DNA of 64,000 nt from Microbacterium paraoxydans. Lineage in GTDB: Bacteria > Actinomycetota > Actinomycetes > Actinomycetales > Microbacteriaceae. The DNA lies in the NCBI RefSeq assembly GCF_020524545.1, contig NZ_JAIVLG010000005.1, positions 62,001 to 126,000 on the forward strand. Reading direction: 5' to 3'. Position numbers and translations under genes: made by a program. The stretch's first letter is position 1; every line of letters begins with the position of its first letter. Positions 36,868 to 45,991 of this stretch are shown here, piece by piece. Under the pieces are notes generated by a model. The model had not been told where the DNA came from. It made no database searches and worked only from the letters and a program-made list of their open reading frames with translations.

Positions 36868-36923
36868 CCGTTCCTTGTCTCTGGGATTCGTAGCGAGCCT
36901 TAACCTTAGCCCGCGCTGTCCGG

Positions 36924-36929
36924 TACGCT
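36924..36929 (+). promoter_or_regulatory. Leaderless -10 box of the RsmC-like gene
   Basis: TACGCT lies 6 nt before the ATG at 36936. Confidence 0.55.
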
Positions 36930-36935
36930 CGCCGT

Positions 36936-37583
36936 ATGGGGTCCGATCACTACTTCACTGCGGCCCCGGCAAGCCCCGAGAATCTACGTAAGATCCGCGT
37001 ATCGCTCGCGGGCCGAGAGCTCGAACTCACCACCGCCGGTGGTGTCTTCAGCCCAGATCGTCTCGACGCCGGCACTGCAGTGCTCCTCGCCAACACGCCC
37101 CCGGTTCCCCCGGGCGGCGACCTTCTCGACCTCGGAAGCGGTTGGGGCCCCGTGACGATCTCGATGGCCCTCGCTGCTCCCCATGCGACGGTGTGGGCTG
37201 TCGACGTGAACGAGCGTGCCCTGGATCTCGTCCGCCGCAACGCGGCGGCCCTCGGGCTCACCAATGTCAACGCATCTCTGCCCGACGATGTTCCCGAAGA
37301 CATATCGTTCCGCACGATCCGCTCGAATCCCCCGATTCGTGTCGGCAAGAACGAGCTCCACGGACTGCTGGAGCGATGGATCCCGCGACTGGACGAGCGC
37401 AGCGACGCCTGGCTGGTGGTGCAGCGCAATCTCGGAGCCGATTCGCTGCAGCGGTGGATCGGCGCGACGTTCCATCCTGGCTACAGCGTCTTCCGTACCG
37501 CGACAGGCAAGGGGTACCGGATCCTCAAGGTACGCAAGCACGGCTCACCGCCGACGGAGCCGATCGCACTCTCCGAGTCGTGA
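36936..37583 (+). CDS. Class I SAM-dependent methyltransferase (RsmC-like)
   Basis: A 215-residue methyltransferase. The SAM motif is LLDLGSGWGPVTISMAL (near residue 61), the acidic residue binding the ribose is in AVDVNERALDL, and the catalytic NPPIR (near 133) marks amino-group N-methyltransferases. It matches the single-domain actinobacterial relatives of RsmC, which methylates G1207 of 16S rRNA; the N-terminal non-catalytic domain of E. coli RsmC is absent. The target here is therefore probable rRNA, not proven. It sits between hflX and dapF on the opposite strand. Confidence 0.85.
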   Translation: MGSDHYFTAAPASPENLRKIRVSLAGRELELTTAGGVFSPDRLDAGTAVLLANTPPVPPGGDLLDLGSGWGPVTISMALAAPHATVWAVDVNERALDLVRRNAAALGLTNVNASLPDDVPEDISFRTIRSNPPIRVGKNELHGLLERWIPRLDERSDAWLVVQRNLGADSLQRWIGATFHPGYSVFRTATGKGYRILKVRKHGSPPTEPIALSES

Positions 37584-37607
37584 CCTCCCCGTCGTCGTGA
37601 AAGAAGG

Positions 37608-38480
37608 TCAGACGAGGTCGACCTCGCCCTGGAACACGAGCTGGGCCGGGCCCGAGAGCGCGACGTGCTCCCCGTCCTCGGCGGCGAACATCCGCACCCC
37701 GAGAGTGCCGCCCGGGACCTCCACCTGCCAGTTGTTCGGAGCTTTCTCCCCCGCCCAGTAGCGCACGGCCAGCGCTGTCGCTGCAACGCCGGTGCCGCAG
37801 CTGAGGGTCTCTCCCACGCCGCGCTCATGGACGCGCATGCTCACGTGGCCGACGCCGTCTCGCACCAGCGGCTCGCCGGGAACGACGAACTCGACATTCG
37901 CACCCTCCGGAAGCGAAGGATCGAGATCGGGCGCGCGGTGCAGCTCGAGCCCGGCGAGCTCGGCCTCCGACGCGAGAGCCACCACGACGTGTGGATTGCC
38001 GACGTCGATGCCGAGACCGGGACGCGTGACGGGAAGCCCATCGACACGCACGAGCGGGTCGTCGCCCGAGAGCTTCCAACGGCCGAGGTCCACCTGGTAT
38101 CCGGTCGCGCTCCGAGTCACGTCCCGCACACCGGCGCGCGTTCCGATCGGCAAGGTGGAGCCGGGTTCGATCGCCGCAAGACCGGAACGCACCAGGTAGT
38201 GCGCGAACACCCGGATCCCGTTGCCGCACATCTCGGCGAGCGAACCGTCGGCATTGCGATAGTCCATGAACCACTCGGCAGCAGGCTCCTCTGCCAGCGT
38301 GGATTCGCCCTCGGCGATCGCATCGGATCGGACGACACGGAGGATGCCGTCCGCACCGATTCCGAAATGGCGGTCGCACAAGACAGCGACCTGCTCGGCC
38401 GTCAGATCGAGCGCCCCGTCGGGGTCAGCGATGATGATGAAGTCGTTGCCCGTGCCGTGCCCTTTGGTGAATGCGACCAT
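37608..38480 (-). CDS. dapF: Diaminopimelate epimerase
   Basis: A 290-residue cofactor-independent epimerase that converts LL- to meso-diaminopimelate for lysine and peptidoglycan. The two catalytic Cys are in [14 protein letters not shown] (near residue 83) and [12 protein letters not shown] (near 226). It is in the conserved position beside miaA/hflX. The message looks leaderless, with TAGACT 6 nt before the ATG. The other lysine genes of the window, dapA and dapB, lie ~14 and ~18 kb away. Confidence 0.96.
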   Translation of the reverse strand: MVAFTKGHGTGNDFIIIADPDGALDLTAEQVAVLCDRHFGIGADGILRVVRSDAIAEGESTLAEEPAAEWFMDYRNADGSLAEMCGNGIRVFAHYLVRSGLAAIEPGSTLPIGTRAGVRDVTRSATGYQVDLGRWKLSGDDPLVRVDGLPVTRPGLGIDVGNPHVVVALASEAELAGLELHRAPDLDPSLPEGANVEFVVPGEPLVRDGVGHVSMRVHERGVGETLSCGTGVAATALAVRYWAGEKAPNNWQVEVPGGTLGVRMFAAEDGEHVALSGPAQLVFQGEVDLV

Positions 38481-38486
38481 TCCCCC

Positions 38487-38492
38487 AGTCTA
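38487..38492 (-). promoter_or_regulatory. Leaderless -10 box of dapF
   Basis: TAGACT on the minus strand, 6 nt before the ATG at 38480. Confidence 0.6.
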
Positions 38493-38502
38493 GAGAGCGG
38501 GC

Positions 38503-38958
38503 CTAGATGTCGGAGACGAGACGCTTTCCGGTGTTGGCCACTGTGAACCGCTCATATCCGAGGGAATCATAGAAGCCGAGCACGTGCTCATTGCCTTCTC
38601 TGACCATCAGCTGCACCTTCGGACATCCCATCGCCTCGAGCACGCGCTCGGCCTCCGCGACCAGCGCCCGCGCGATTCCGAGACCACGGTGCGTAGCCGC
38701 CGTGGCCAGATAGTAGAGCCATCCACGATGACCGTCGTATCCGGCCATCACCGATCCGATCGCCCTCTCCTCTCTCGTCACTGCGACGAGAAAGCCTTCC
38801 GGTTGCACGGCGAGCTTGCGCTCGATATCCGCACGAGGATCGTTCCATGGCCGCGTGAGTCCGGCTTCTTCCCAGAGAGCGACGACAGCGTCGGTGTCCT
38901 CGCGTCGGAACCGACGAACGCCCCACCCCGGCGCACCTTCCGCTTTCGAGGCGCTCAC
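38503..38958 (-). CDS. GNAT family N-acetyltransferase (YpeA-like)
   Basis: A 151-residue GNAT enzyme. The acetyl-CoA loop is ATHRGLGIARALVAEAERVL (near residue 93), with YYLATAATHRG and HVLGFYDSLGYE as the beta4 and C-terminal motifs. It resembles YpeA acetyltransferases of unknown substrate. The GTG start at 38958 overlaps the TGA of the upstream RibD/DHFR-like reading frame (GTGA), so it relies on translational coupling to that interrupted gene. No independent ribosome site is obvious; expression may be altered by the upstream amber codon. Confidence 0.82.
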   Translation of the reverse strand: MSASKAEGAPGWGVRRFRREDTDAVVALWEEAGLTRPWNDPRADIERKLAVQPEGFLVAVTREERAIGSVMAGYDGHRGWLYYLATAATHRGLGIARALVAEAERVLEAMGCPKVQLMVREGNEHVLGFYDSLGYERFTVANTGKRLVSDI

Positions 38959-39482
38959 CTGGACACCACGGAATAGCGTCCACAAAGAAAGCTCCGGTTG
39001 CGTGCGACCTCCAGGAGCTCGAGGTCGAGCCTGCGTGGGAGTAAGGGTGCGCCGGATCCGAGCGTCACGGGCGCATACTGCACCCAGACCTCGTCCAGCA
39101 GCCCCGCATCGGCGAACTGACCCGCGAGATCTCCCCCACCGACGATCCAGATGTCCTGATCGCCCGCGGCCTCCGACATCTCGGCATGCACGCTCCGCAC
39201 GTCGTGCTGCGTCACCCGCACATCGGCTCCCACCGGGAGCGCGAGTTCCCGGTGGGAGAACACCCAGGTCGGCTGACTGTATCCCCAACGGCCTTCCTCG
39301 TGTCGCATGACCCACTCGTAGGTCGACGACCCCATCCCCAGCGCACCGACGTTCTTCTCGAACGCGGTGTATCCCATCGGCCCCTCGGGATCGACATCCT
39401 GCGTCAGCAACTAGTCGAGCGAATGCTCGTCTGTCGCGATGAACCCGTCGAGGCTGGAGGCGGTGAAGAAGTGGGTGCTCAT
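38955..39482 (-). pseudogene. RibD C-terminal/dihydrofolate-reductase-like gene interrupted by an amber codon
   Basis: The first 23 codons (39482-39414) encode MSTHFFTASSLDGFIATDEH plus SLD, the start of a RibD_C/DHFR-like fold. A TAG at 39413-39411 follows, and the same frame continues for 151 codons (GMGSSTYEWV, IWIVGGGDLAGQF, VTLGSGAPLLP). Related proteins normally carry SLDWLL here, so the TAG most simply arises from TGG (Trp) by one base change. Without readthrough only 23 residues are made; restart at the adjacent TTG (39410) would lack the first strand of the cofactor site. The rest of the frame is undamaged, so the event is recent or is a sequencing error. Confidence 0.8.
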
Positions 39483-39524
39483 ACCTTCAGCCTGGCACCC
39501 CTCACCGACACTCGAGGTGTTCCG

Positions 39525-40451
39525 TCACATCGGTGCGGTCTCGGGCCGAAGGAGCGCCCCGACGTGCGCGGGGGCGCTCCACCACTCCAGCTCCGGATAC
39601 CGCTTGAACCACGAGACCTGCCGACGGGCGTAGCGGCGAGTCAGCGCTTGCGTCTGGGCGATGGCGGCGGCTTCGCCCAGTGTGCCGTCGAGCTGGCCAA
39701 GCGCCTGGGCATAGCCGATGGCGCGCGGTGCGGTGACCCCATTCTCGAGCCCGTGCTCCCGTAGGCCGGCGACCTCCGCGACGAGGCCGTCCTTCCACAT
39801 CCGCTCGACGCGCGCATCGAGGCGGGACACCAGGTCCGATCGATCGACGTGCAGGCCGATCACGCGTGTGCGCGGGAACCACAGCACGGGCCGTTCGGGC
39901 AGTGCCGCGCCGTGGGTGTCGTTCCCCTGCTCGAGGACTTCGAGGGCTCGGATGACGCGGCGGCTGTTTCGCGGATCGATCTTCGCCGCCGCCGCCGGAT
40001 CCTGTGAACGGAGACGCTCGAACAACTCGGGGAGACCCACCGATTCCAGCTCGCGCTCGAGACGCTCGCGGATCGCGGAGTCGCGCGGCGGGAAGTGGAA
40101 CTCGTAGACGACGCTCGACACGTACAACCCGGATCCGCCCACAAGGATCGCATCCCCGCCGCGCTGATGGATCGCACGGATCGCCTCACGCGCCAACGGC
40201 TGATACCAGGCGACCGCCGCTTCGTCAGCAACCTCTCGGACGTCGAAGAGATGGTGCGGGATTCCGCGCCGTTCCGCCACGGGCAGCTTCGCCGTTCCGA
40301 TGTCCATACCGCGGTACAGCTGCATGGCATCGGCGTTCACGATCTCGGCAGGATTGCCTCGAGCACGCAGCGCCTCCGCGAGGTCGAGCGCGAGCTCGCT
40401 CTTCCCTGTGCCGGTCGCGCCGACGATCGCCCAGAGGCGCGGTTCGCTCAC
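39525..40451 (-). CDS. miaA: tRNA dimethylallyltransferase
   Basis: A 308-residue enzyme that adds a dimethylallyl group to A37 of tRNAs reading codons that start with U. The P-loop is [13 protein letters not shown] (residues ~8-20), followed by [20 protein letters not shown], the substrate motif GGSGLYV and [12 protein letters not shown]. The GTG at 40451 overlaps the miaB stop (GTGA), so the two modification enzymes acting in sequence on the same base are co-translated. Confidence 0.96.
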   Translation of the reverse strand: MSEPRLWAIVGATGTGKSELALDLAEALRARGNPAEIVNADAMQLYRGMDIGTAKLPVAERRGIPHHLFDVREVADEAAVAWYQPLAREAIRAIHQRGGDAILVGGSGLYVSSVVYEFHFPPRDSAIRERLERELESVGLPELFERLRSQDPAAAAKIDPRNSRRVIRALEVLEQGNDTHGAALPERPVLWFPRTRVIGLHVDRSDLVSRLDARVERMWKDGLVAEVAGLREHGLENGVTAPRAIGYAQALGQLDGTLGEAAAIAQTQALTRRYARRQVSWFKRYPELEWWSAPAHVGALLRPETAPM

Positions 40452-41995
40452 ACTCTGACGCGCAGGGTGGGAAGGCCGAGCGAGACAGCGCGCGGGCCAC
40501 CGTCCGCTCCGGGGGTCGGTACTGCGCAGGACTCGGCCTGCCCGCGATCCCACGCGTCGCCGCCGCGGGTTCGACGGATGCGCAGCGGAGCGCCGGTCGG
40601 GTCATCCGCGAGCAGGTGGAACGGTGCCGCGTGGGTCACTGTGACCGTCACGACGTCGCCCGGCCGTGGAAGGTCGGACCCGTCGGTCACCTCGAAGTGC
40701 ACCAGACGGTTGTCTTCCGCGCGTCCGGTGAGCCGGTGGGTCTCGACGTCCTTCTTGCCCTCGCCTGTCGAGACGAGCACCTCGACCTCACGTCCGACCT
40801 GCTTCTGGTTCTCCTCCAGAGAGATGCGCTCCTGCAGAGCGATCAGTCGGTTGTACCGCTCCTGCACGACCGCCTTGGGCACCTGATCTTCCATCGTCGC
40901 TGCGGGTGTGCCCTCGCGGATCGAATACTGGAAGGTGAACGCGGCGGAGAATCGGGCCTGCTCGACGACGCGCATCGTGTCTTCGAAATCCTCCTCCGTC
41001 TCACCCGGGAACCCTACGATGATGTCCGTGGTGATCGCCGCGTTCGGGATGCGCGCGCGGACCCGTTCCAGGATTCCGAGGAACTTCTCGCTGCGATACG
41101 AGCGACGCATGGCTTTGAGGATGCGGTCGCTTCCGGACTGGAGCGGCATGTGCAGCTGCGGCATCACGCTCGGCGTTTCGGCCATCGCGTCGATCACGTC
41201 GTCGGTGAATGCGGCAGGGTGCGGACTGGTGAACCGGATTCGCTCGAGTCCTTCGATCTCGCCTGCTGCTCTGAGGAGTTTGCCGAAAGCCTGACGATCG
41301 CCGAACTCGACCCCGTAGGAGTTCACGTTCTGTCCCAGCAGAGTGACCTCGATCGCCCCGTCGTCGACGAGCAGACGGATCTCGTTCAAGATGTCGCCGG
41401 GACGACGGTCCTTCTCCTTGCCGCGCAGACTCGGGACGATGCAGAACGTGCAGGTGTTGTTGCAGCCGACGGAGATGGACACCCAACCGCTGTGCGCGGA
41501 ATCGCGCTTCGTCGGCAGCGTCGAAGGGAACACCTCGAGCGACTCGAGGATCTCGAGCTCGGCGTCACCGTTGTGGCGCGCCCGCTCGAGCAATCCGGGC
41601 AACGAGCCCATGTTGTGGGTGCCGAACACGACATCGACCCACGGCGCCTTGTCGAGCACGGCCTGCTTGTCCATCTGTGCCAGACACCCGCCGACGGCGA
41701 TCTGCATGCCTTGCTTGCGCCGCTTGACGGAGGCGAGGTGCCCCAGCGTGCCGTACAGCTTGCCGGCAGCGTTGTCTCGCACGGCGCAGGTGTTGATGAT
41801 CACCACGTCCGCCTCAGCGCCGTCGAGCGCACGTACATAGCCGGCGCTCTCCAGCGAACCGGAGAGCCGTTCGGAGTCGTGCACGTTCATCTGGCACCCG
41901 AAGGTGCGGACTTCATAGGATCGCTGTCGCCCATCGTCATCGAAGGCTGCCGACGACGCACTGATCACCGTCGGTTCGCTGCGGGGAATAGTCAT
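40448..41995 (-). CDS. miaB: tRNA-2-methylthio-N6-dimethylallyladenosine synthase
   Basis: A 515-residue radical-SAM methylthiotransferase that completes ms2i6A at A37 after MiaA. It has an N-terminal UPF0004 domain with Cys in [25 protein letters not shown] and GGCLAQMD. The radical-SAM cluster is [11 protein letters not shown] (near residue 178), and a C-terminal TRAM domain is followed by a ~60-residue tail. TACAAT lies 9 nt before the ATG at 41995 and 3 nt before a GTG at 41999-42001. A near-leaderless start at 41995 is preferred. Confidence 0.94.
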   Translation of the reverse strand: MTIPRSEPTVISASSAAFDDDGRQRSYEVRTFGCQMNVHDSERLSGSLESAGYVRALDGAEADVVIINTCAVRDNAAGKLYGTLGHLASVKRRKQGMQIAVGGCLAQMDKQAVLDKAPWVDVVFGTHNMGSLPGLLERARHNGDAELEILESLEVFPSTLPTKRDSAHSGWVSISVGCNNTCTFCIVPSLRGKEKDRRPGDILNEIRLLVDDGAIEVTLLGQNVNSYGVEFGDRQAFGKLLRAAGEIEGLERIRFTSPHPAAFTDDVIDAMAETPSVMPQLHMPLQSGSDRILKAMRRSYRSEKFLGILERVRARIPNAAITTDIIVGFPGETEEDFEDTMRVVEQARFSAAFTFQYSIREGTPAATMEDQVPKAVVQERYNRLIALQERISLEENQKQVGREVEVLVSTGEGKKDVETHRLTGRAEDNRLVHFEVTDGSDLPRPGDVVTVTVTHAAPFHLLADDPTGAPLRIRRTRGGDAWDRGQAESCAVPTPGADGGPRAVSLGLPTLRVRV

Positions 41996-42004
41996 GATCA
42001 CCCC

Positions 42005-42010
42005 ATTGTA
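42005..42010 (-). promoter_or_regulatory. Candidate -10 box of miaB
   Basis: TACAAT on the minus strand; transcription would start about 2-4 nt before the ATG at 41995, in the 43-nt gap after recX. Confidence 0.5.
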
Positions 42011-42044
42011 CGAGCCGTATCCGCGCGGGTGCCGCGTTGGACTC

Positions 42045-42914
42045 TCAGTCTGAATCGACGAATCGAACGCCCGAGGCCCCCCTGCCGAAAGTCGTCTCCT
42101 GCAACGCCGCCTTCGCCGCCTTCATCGCTACCGCTCCGTTGTAACCGCGGCGTGAGAGCTGCCCCACGAGACGTCGGAGCGCTGTGTCATGATCCAACCG
42201 GGCGAACGAGCGAGCCTTACTCCGAGCAAACTCGAGAGCGCGTTCGTCATCGTCGTCAGGTAGCTCGTCGAGTGCGCCGTCGATGATCTCGCGCGGGATG
42301 CCCCGCTGGGCCAGCGCCCGTGAGAGTGCGACTCGCCCCTGGCCCTTCCGCTCCACGCCCGACGTGACCAAGACCTGAGCAAGAGATGCGTCGTCGAGAT
42401 ACCCCCGACGTCCGAAGTCGTCGATCACCTCGTCGATGGTGACCCCGTCGAGCTGGTGGCCCCGCAAAACCTGACGCGCCTCGGAAACAGACAGCGAACG
42501 GGCTCGGAGCTTCCGCACGAGTGACTCCTCGGCTGCGGTCCGTGCCCCATCCGGATCCACCACATCATCACCTGGCGACTCGCCCGGCACGTCGAGCGCA
42601 TGGAGGCGCGCGCCGCGACTCCCCGAGTCGGTTCTCCCCGGACCCGATCTCGCGGATGAGCCTCGGGCGGGATGACGATCGCTGGGCGTGCCTGCATCGT
42701 TCGCCGCCACAATCGGTGTTTCGCGGGACGGACTGGCGTCCCACGTCGATCGCCACATTCCGGCACCCTCTGTGCGGCCGAGCTCGGTTTCCGACGTGAC
42801 GACGTCGTTCTCGACCGGAGCACCCCGATCAGGGGCGTCCTGATGCCGGGTACCGCCGAAGAGAGGAATGATGGGGGCGACCCGCTCGGAATCGCCCCCA
42901 CGTGTGTCACTCAT
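42045..42914 (-). CDS. recX: Regulatory protein RecX with long N-terminal extension
   Basis: A 289-residue RecX that binds RecA filaments and limits their growth. The RecX three-helix repeats occupy residues ~130-280 ([61 protein letters not shown]). The first ~125 residues are low-complexity, rich in Ser, Gly, Asp, Pro and Arg, with no recognisable fold; ordinary RecX is ~150-180 residues. ATG 42914 shares a base with the recA stop (TGATG), so translation is coupled to recA. Confidence 0.92.
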   Translation of the reverse strand: MSDTRGGDSERVAPIIPLFGGTRHQDAPDRGAPVENDVVTSETELGRTEGAGMWRSTWDASPSRETPIVAANDAGTPSDRHPARGSSARSGPGRTDSGSRGARLHALDVPGESPGDDVVDPDGARTAAEESLVRKLRARSLSVSEARQVLRGHQLDGVTIDEVIDDFGRRGYLDDASLAQVLVTSGVERKGQGRVALSRALAQRGIPREIIDGALDELPDDDDERALEFARSKARSFARLDHDTALRRLVGQLSRRGYNGAVAMKAAKAALQETTFGRGASGVRFVDSD

Positions 42915-43963
42915 CAGGCAGGACGACGCTCAGCGAGCTCGTCGGTGGCGTCAGGAGAGATGAGCTGCGCGCCGATACCGAGCTTCTGCTTGATCTGCGT
43001 CTCGATCGCGAGGGCGATATCGGGGTTGTTCAACAGGAACGTTCGGGCATTCTCTTTGCCCTGCCCGAGCTGGTCGCCGTCGTAGGTATACCACGAACCC
43101 GACTTCTTGACGATGGCATGCTCGACACCGAAGTCGATCAGGCTGCCTTCGCGAGAGATGCCGACACCGTAGAGAATGTCGAACTCCGCCTGCTTGAAGG
43201 GCGGGGCCATCTTGTTCTTCACGACCTTGACCCTCGTGCGGTTACCGACGGCGTCGGTCCCGTCCTTCAACGTCTCGATACGACGGATGTCCATCCGGAC
43301 CGACGAGTAGAACTTCAATGCCTTACCACCGGCTGTGGTCTCGGGCGAACCGAAGAAGACGCCGATCTTCTCGCGGAGCTGGTTGATGAAGATCATCGTG
43401 GTGTTCGTCTGATTCAGACCACCGGTCAGCTTGCGAAGCGCCTGCGACATGAGTCGAGCCTGCAGGCCAACATGCGAATCGCCCATCTCTCCCTCGATCT
43501 CGGCGCGCGGCACGAGCGCAGCGACGGAGTCGATGACGATCAGGTCGATCGCGCCGGATCGCACGAGCATGTCGGCGATCTCGAGAGCCTGCTCCCCGGT
43601 ATCGGGCTGCGACACCAGGAGCGCATCGATGTCGACGCCGAGCTTCGCCGCGTAGTCGGGATCGAGGGCGTGCTCCGCGTCGATGAAAGCCGCGATACCA
43701 CCGGCGCGCTGTGCATTCGCGATTGCGTGCAGCGTCAGCGTGGTCTTACCCGAGGACTCCGGTCCGTAGATCTCGACGATTCGACCACGCGGGAGCCCAC
43801 CGACGCCGAGGGCGACGTCGAGCGCGATGGAGCCGGTCGGGATGACGGCCACAGGGGCGCGCTCATCGCTGCCCAGCCGCATGACCGAGCCCTTTCCGAA
43901 CTGGCGGTCGATCTGGGCGAGGGCGGTCTCGAGGGACTTCTCGCGGTCTGCGGGTGATGGCAT
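42914..43963 (-). CDS. recA: Recombinase RecA
   Basis: A 349-residue RecA that forms filaments on single-stranded DNA, drives strand exchange and triggers LexA cleavage. The Walker A is [14 protein letters not shown] (near residue 65), Walker [13 protein letters not shown], and loop L2 is seen at [19 protein letters not shown]. No intein is present. ATG 43963 has AAGGAG 9 nt upstream; the longer open frame upstream is the 5' leader. A LexA-type box and a -10 lie ~185-210 nt upstream, giving a long leader. Confidence 0.98.
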   Translation of the reverse strand: MPSPADREKSLETALAQIDRQFGKGSVMRLGSDERAPVAVIPTGSIALDVALGVGGLPRGRIVEIYGPESSGKTTLTLHAIANAQRAGGIAAFIDAEHALDPDYAAKLGVDIDALLVSQPDTGEQALEIADMLVRSGAIDLIVIDSVAALVPRAEIEGEMGDSHVGLQARLMSQALRKLTGGLNQTNTTMIFINQLREKIGVFFGSPETTAGGKALKFYSSVRMDIRRIETLKDGTDAVGNRTRVKVVKNKMAPPFKQAEFDILYGVGISREGSLIDFGVEHAIVKKSGSWYTYDGDQLGQGKENARTFLLNNPDIALAIETQIKQKLGIGAQLISPDATDELAERRPA

Positions 43964-44146
43964 GATGTGCTCCTTCTTCGCGCGTGGTGCCGCCTGTAGG
44001 CTGTCGCGGCCCTCCCCGGTTGGGAACGACTCTCCGACAAGGCGTATGGCTCTTCGGCTTGTTCTCCACCGTACGAGGGGCCACCGACATCGTCTCGGCG
44101 AACTCACGTTCGGTGAACAACCACAGCTCTGAACCACCTGTGCAGA

Positions 44147-44152
44147 AGACTA
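44147..44152 (-). promoter_or_regulatory. Candidate -10 of the recA SOS promoter
   Basis: TAGTCT on the minus strand, 8 nt downstream of the LexA-type box, so transcription would start near 44140, giving a ~177-nt leader before recA. The region 43964-44140 holds no other recognisable gene. Confidence 0.45.
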
Positions 44153-44160
44153 CGCGCTCT

Positions 44161-44176
44161 TCGAACGAATATTCGA
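44161..44176. promoter_or_regulatory. LexA (SOS) box upstream of recA
   Basis: TCGAACGAATATTCGA matches the actinobacterial SOS box form TCGAAC-N4-GTTCGA except for one base in the second half. It lies 198 nt upstream of the recA ATG and just before a TAGTCT -10 box, the position expected for LexA repression. Confidence 0.7.
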
Positions 44177-44232
44177 CGACACGCCGCCGATCTCGGTCCG
44201 GATGCCGTAACCCGCGGACATCGATGACGGAA

Positions 44233-44457
44233 TCAGCGTCCGCGCGGCTCCAGACGGCCGACGCCGTGACGCCGGTTCTCCGGAACGTCCATCTCCACAC
44301 ACAGCGCGAGCCAGATGTCACGGGGTGGAGTGCCGTCGGCCAATGCCTCGAGAGCAGTGCGACCTCGAAGAGCGGAGAGCCCGAGGTCGTTCACCAATGA
44401 TGTTGCTCGCGCTTGGAACTCGGTGTCGACCGCGCGCAGAAACTCACTACGACGCAT
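44233..44457 (-). CDS. DUF3046 domain protein
   Basis: A 74-residue protein matching DUF3046 over its whole length: MRRSEFLRAVDTEF at the start, LSALRGRTALEALADGTPPRDIWLALC in the middle and the hallmark ENRRHGVGR near the end. The family is almost confined to actinobacteria and sits between clgR and recA in many of them; its function is unknown. It lies 20 nt after the ClgR-like gene. Its stop is ~60 nt before the recA SOS box, so it is not itself under that box. Confidence 0.9.
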   Translation of the reverse strand: MRRSEFLRAVDTEFQARATSLVNDLGLSALRGRTALEALADGTPPRDIWLALCVEMDVPENRRHGVGRLEPRGR

Positions 44458-44477
44458 CGCTCACACCAGCACCCTGC

Positions 44478-44786
44478 TCAGTGCAACGAGAGCTGGGGCT
44501 CGATGGACGCCACGAGCTCGTCCGGAACGACATCCGGGAAGACCTGGATACCCTCGAGCACCGAGATGCGGTCCCCAACCTCGCGCATGATCGTCGAGAT
44601 GGGCACGTCGAGCGCATCAGCGACGGACGCGAGGATCTCGCTCGACGCTTCCTTCTGCCCGCGCTCGACCTCACTGAGGTAGCCGAGCGCAACCGAAGCC
44701 TTGCTTGCGACCTGCCGGAGCGTGCGCCCCTTCTGCAGGCGGAAGTCCCTCAGCACATCGCCGATTTCCTGTCGTACAAGAATCAT
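44478..44786 (-). CDS. clgR: XRE-type transcriptional activator ClgR
   Basis: A 102-residue protein with an N-terminal Cro/CI helix-turn-helix (DFRLQKGRTLRQVASKASVALGYLSEVERG, residues ~14-43) that matches the ClgR family, activators of clp protease and stress genes in actinobacteria. It keeps the family's position next to pgsA/pncC and recA. In other species ClgR is itself degraded by Clp; the C-terminal PQLSLH tail here is not the classical AA degron. GGAGGAGG is its ribosome site, and TAGACT ~70 nt upstream is a possible -10. Confidence 0.9.
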   Translation of the reverse strand: MILVRQEIGDVLRDFRLQKGRTLRQVASKASVALGYLSEVERGQKEASSEILASVADALDVPISTIMREVGDRISVLEGIQVFPDVVPDELVASIEPQLSLH

Positions 44787-44927
44787 CGGAACCTCCTCCC
44801 CATGTGATCGTTCGAGGTCTCCCTCGATAGGACAGCCAGTCTAGTACTCCTGACCTGCACGAAATCTACCCTTGCACTCTGTGGTTTGAATGTGAGCACA
44901 TCATTGATAACCCGGCTGGGGCTGACA

Positions 44928-45416
44928 CTATTCCGTGATCACTTCGAGCACTGCCTCGAGCGCAGCAACCACCGTTTGCGTCCGGATCGAATCCCGGTCG
45001 CCACGGAAGAGAAAACGACGGGCCTGCGAACCGTCGGGCGTCACGATTCCGATGTGCACGGTACCGACGGGCTGCCCGTCCGGCGAGTCGGGCCCCGCGA
45101 TCCCCGTGGTGGACACACCGACATCCGCCGCCCTCCCGTCGACACGAACCACCCGTCTGACGCCCGCCGCCATCTCCAGAGCGACCTCGGTGTGCACCGG
45201 CCCGTGGACGGCGAGAAGCTCGGCATCCACTCCGAGCACCGTCTCCTTCACGGGAGTCGCATATGCCACGACGCCACCGAGCAGAACGACGGAGGCACCG
45301 GGGACTGCGACGAGCTCCGCGCACAGCGCCCCGCCCGTGAGGGATTCGGCCACGCCCAGCGTCCAGCCGCGCTCATCGAGCGCCGACAGCACGGCGGCAG
45401 CGCCCGTCACTTTCAT
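44928..45416 (-). CDS. pncC: Nicotinamide-nucleotide amidohydrolase (CinA C-terminal family)
   Basis: A 162-residue stand-alone CinA C-terminal domain. AESLTGGALCAEL (near residue 23), VVAYATPVKETVLGV (near 49) and GVSTTGIAGPDSPDGQPVGTV (near 100) are the PncC signature; these enzymes deamidate NMN to NaMN in NAD recycling. The N-terminal MoaB-like domain of full CinA is absent. Its ATG overlaps the pgsA stop (ATGA). A 141-nt spacer separates it from clgR. Confidence 0.9.
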   Translation of the reverse strand: MKVTGAAAVLSALDERGWTLGVAESLTGGALCAELVAVPGASVVLLGGVVAYATPVKETVLGVDAELLAVHGPVHTEVALEMAAGVRRVVRVDGRAADVGVSTTGIAGPDSPDGQPVGTVHIGIVTPDGSQARRFLFRGDRDSIRTQTVVAALEAVLEVITE

Positions 45417-45991
45417 CCCCGCTTCTGCCTCGATCCGCGCACCTGCGCCACGATGTAGTCGATCCCGCTCACCACGGTCAGCAGCAAGACGATGATCATC
45501 AGGATGAAGGTCACCACCGTCCAGACTTCGAGGCCGATGAGGAGGTGCAGGGGAAGCAGCGCCCACCCCAACGCCACGCCCTGGAACGCCGTCTTGATCT
45601 TGCCCATCCACGCAGCCGCGACGACGTGCTCACTCGCGACGACGAGACGGTGGATGGTGATCCCCCACTCACGCACGAGAATGATCGCGACGATCCACCA
45701 GCTGACTTCATCGAGGATCGCGAGGCCGATGAACCCCGCGCCCGTGAGCAACTTGTCGGCGATCGGATCCCAGAGCTTTCCGAATTCGCTGACGATGTCG
45801 TACTTGCGGGCGAGATAGCCGTCGACCCAGTCGGTGGAGATACCGACGATGAAGATGATCGCAGCGGCCCAGCGCAGTCCGGGCTCGGAAAGACCGTAGG
45901 TTCCGCCGAGCAGCAGCAGGACGAAGAAGACGACCGCGAGCGGAATCCGCGCGACCGTGATGGCGTTGGGCAATTGCCGTGGGATGCCCAT
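45413..45991 (-). CDS. pgsA: CDP-diacylglycerol-glycerol-3-phosphate 3-phosphatidyltransferase
   Basis: A 192-residue membrane enzyme making phosphatidylglycerol phosphate. The CDP-alcohol phosphotransferase motif is complete: DGYLARKYDIVSEFGKLWDP, then IAD, near residue 60, i.e. DG-x2-AR-x8-G-x3-D-x3-D. About six hydrophobic spans are seen. ATG 45991 shares one base with the ftsK stop (TGATG); a TTG one codon upstream is in frame. Gene order ftsK-pgsA-pncC-clgR is the standard actinobacterial arrangement. Confidence 0.94.
   Translation of the reverse strand: MGIPRQLPNAITVARIPLAVVFFVLLLLGGTYGLSEPGLRWAAAIIFIVGISTDWVDGYLARKYDIVSEFGKLWDPIADKLLTGAGFIGLAILDEVSWWIVAIILVREWGITIHRLVVASEHVVAAAWMGKIKTAFQGVALGWALLPLHLLIGLEVWTVVTFILMIIVLLLTVVSGIDYIVAQVRGSRQKRG

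Noticed and set aside
43964-44137. RecA start further upstream at 44137
   Set aside because: The extra 58 residues are not RecA-like; ATG 43963 has AAGGAG at good distance and gives a normal-length RecA.
44890-44901. ATGTG-AG-CACAT dyad near the pncC stop as a CRP/GlxR site
   Set aside because: The arm spacing does not fit TGTGA-N6-TCACA and the dyad lies just past pncC rather than at a promoter with a visible -10.
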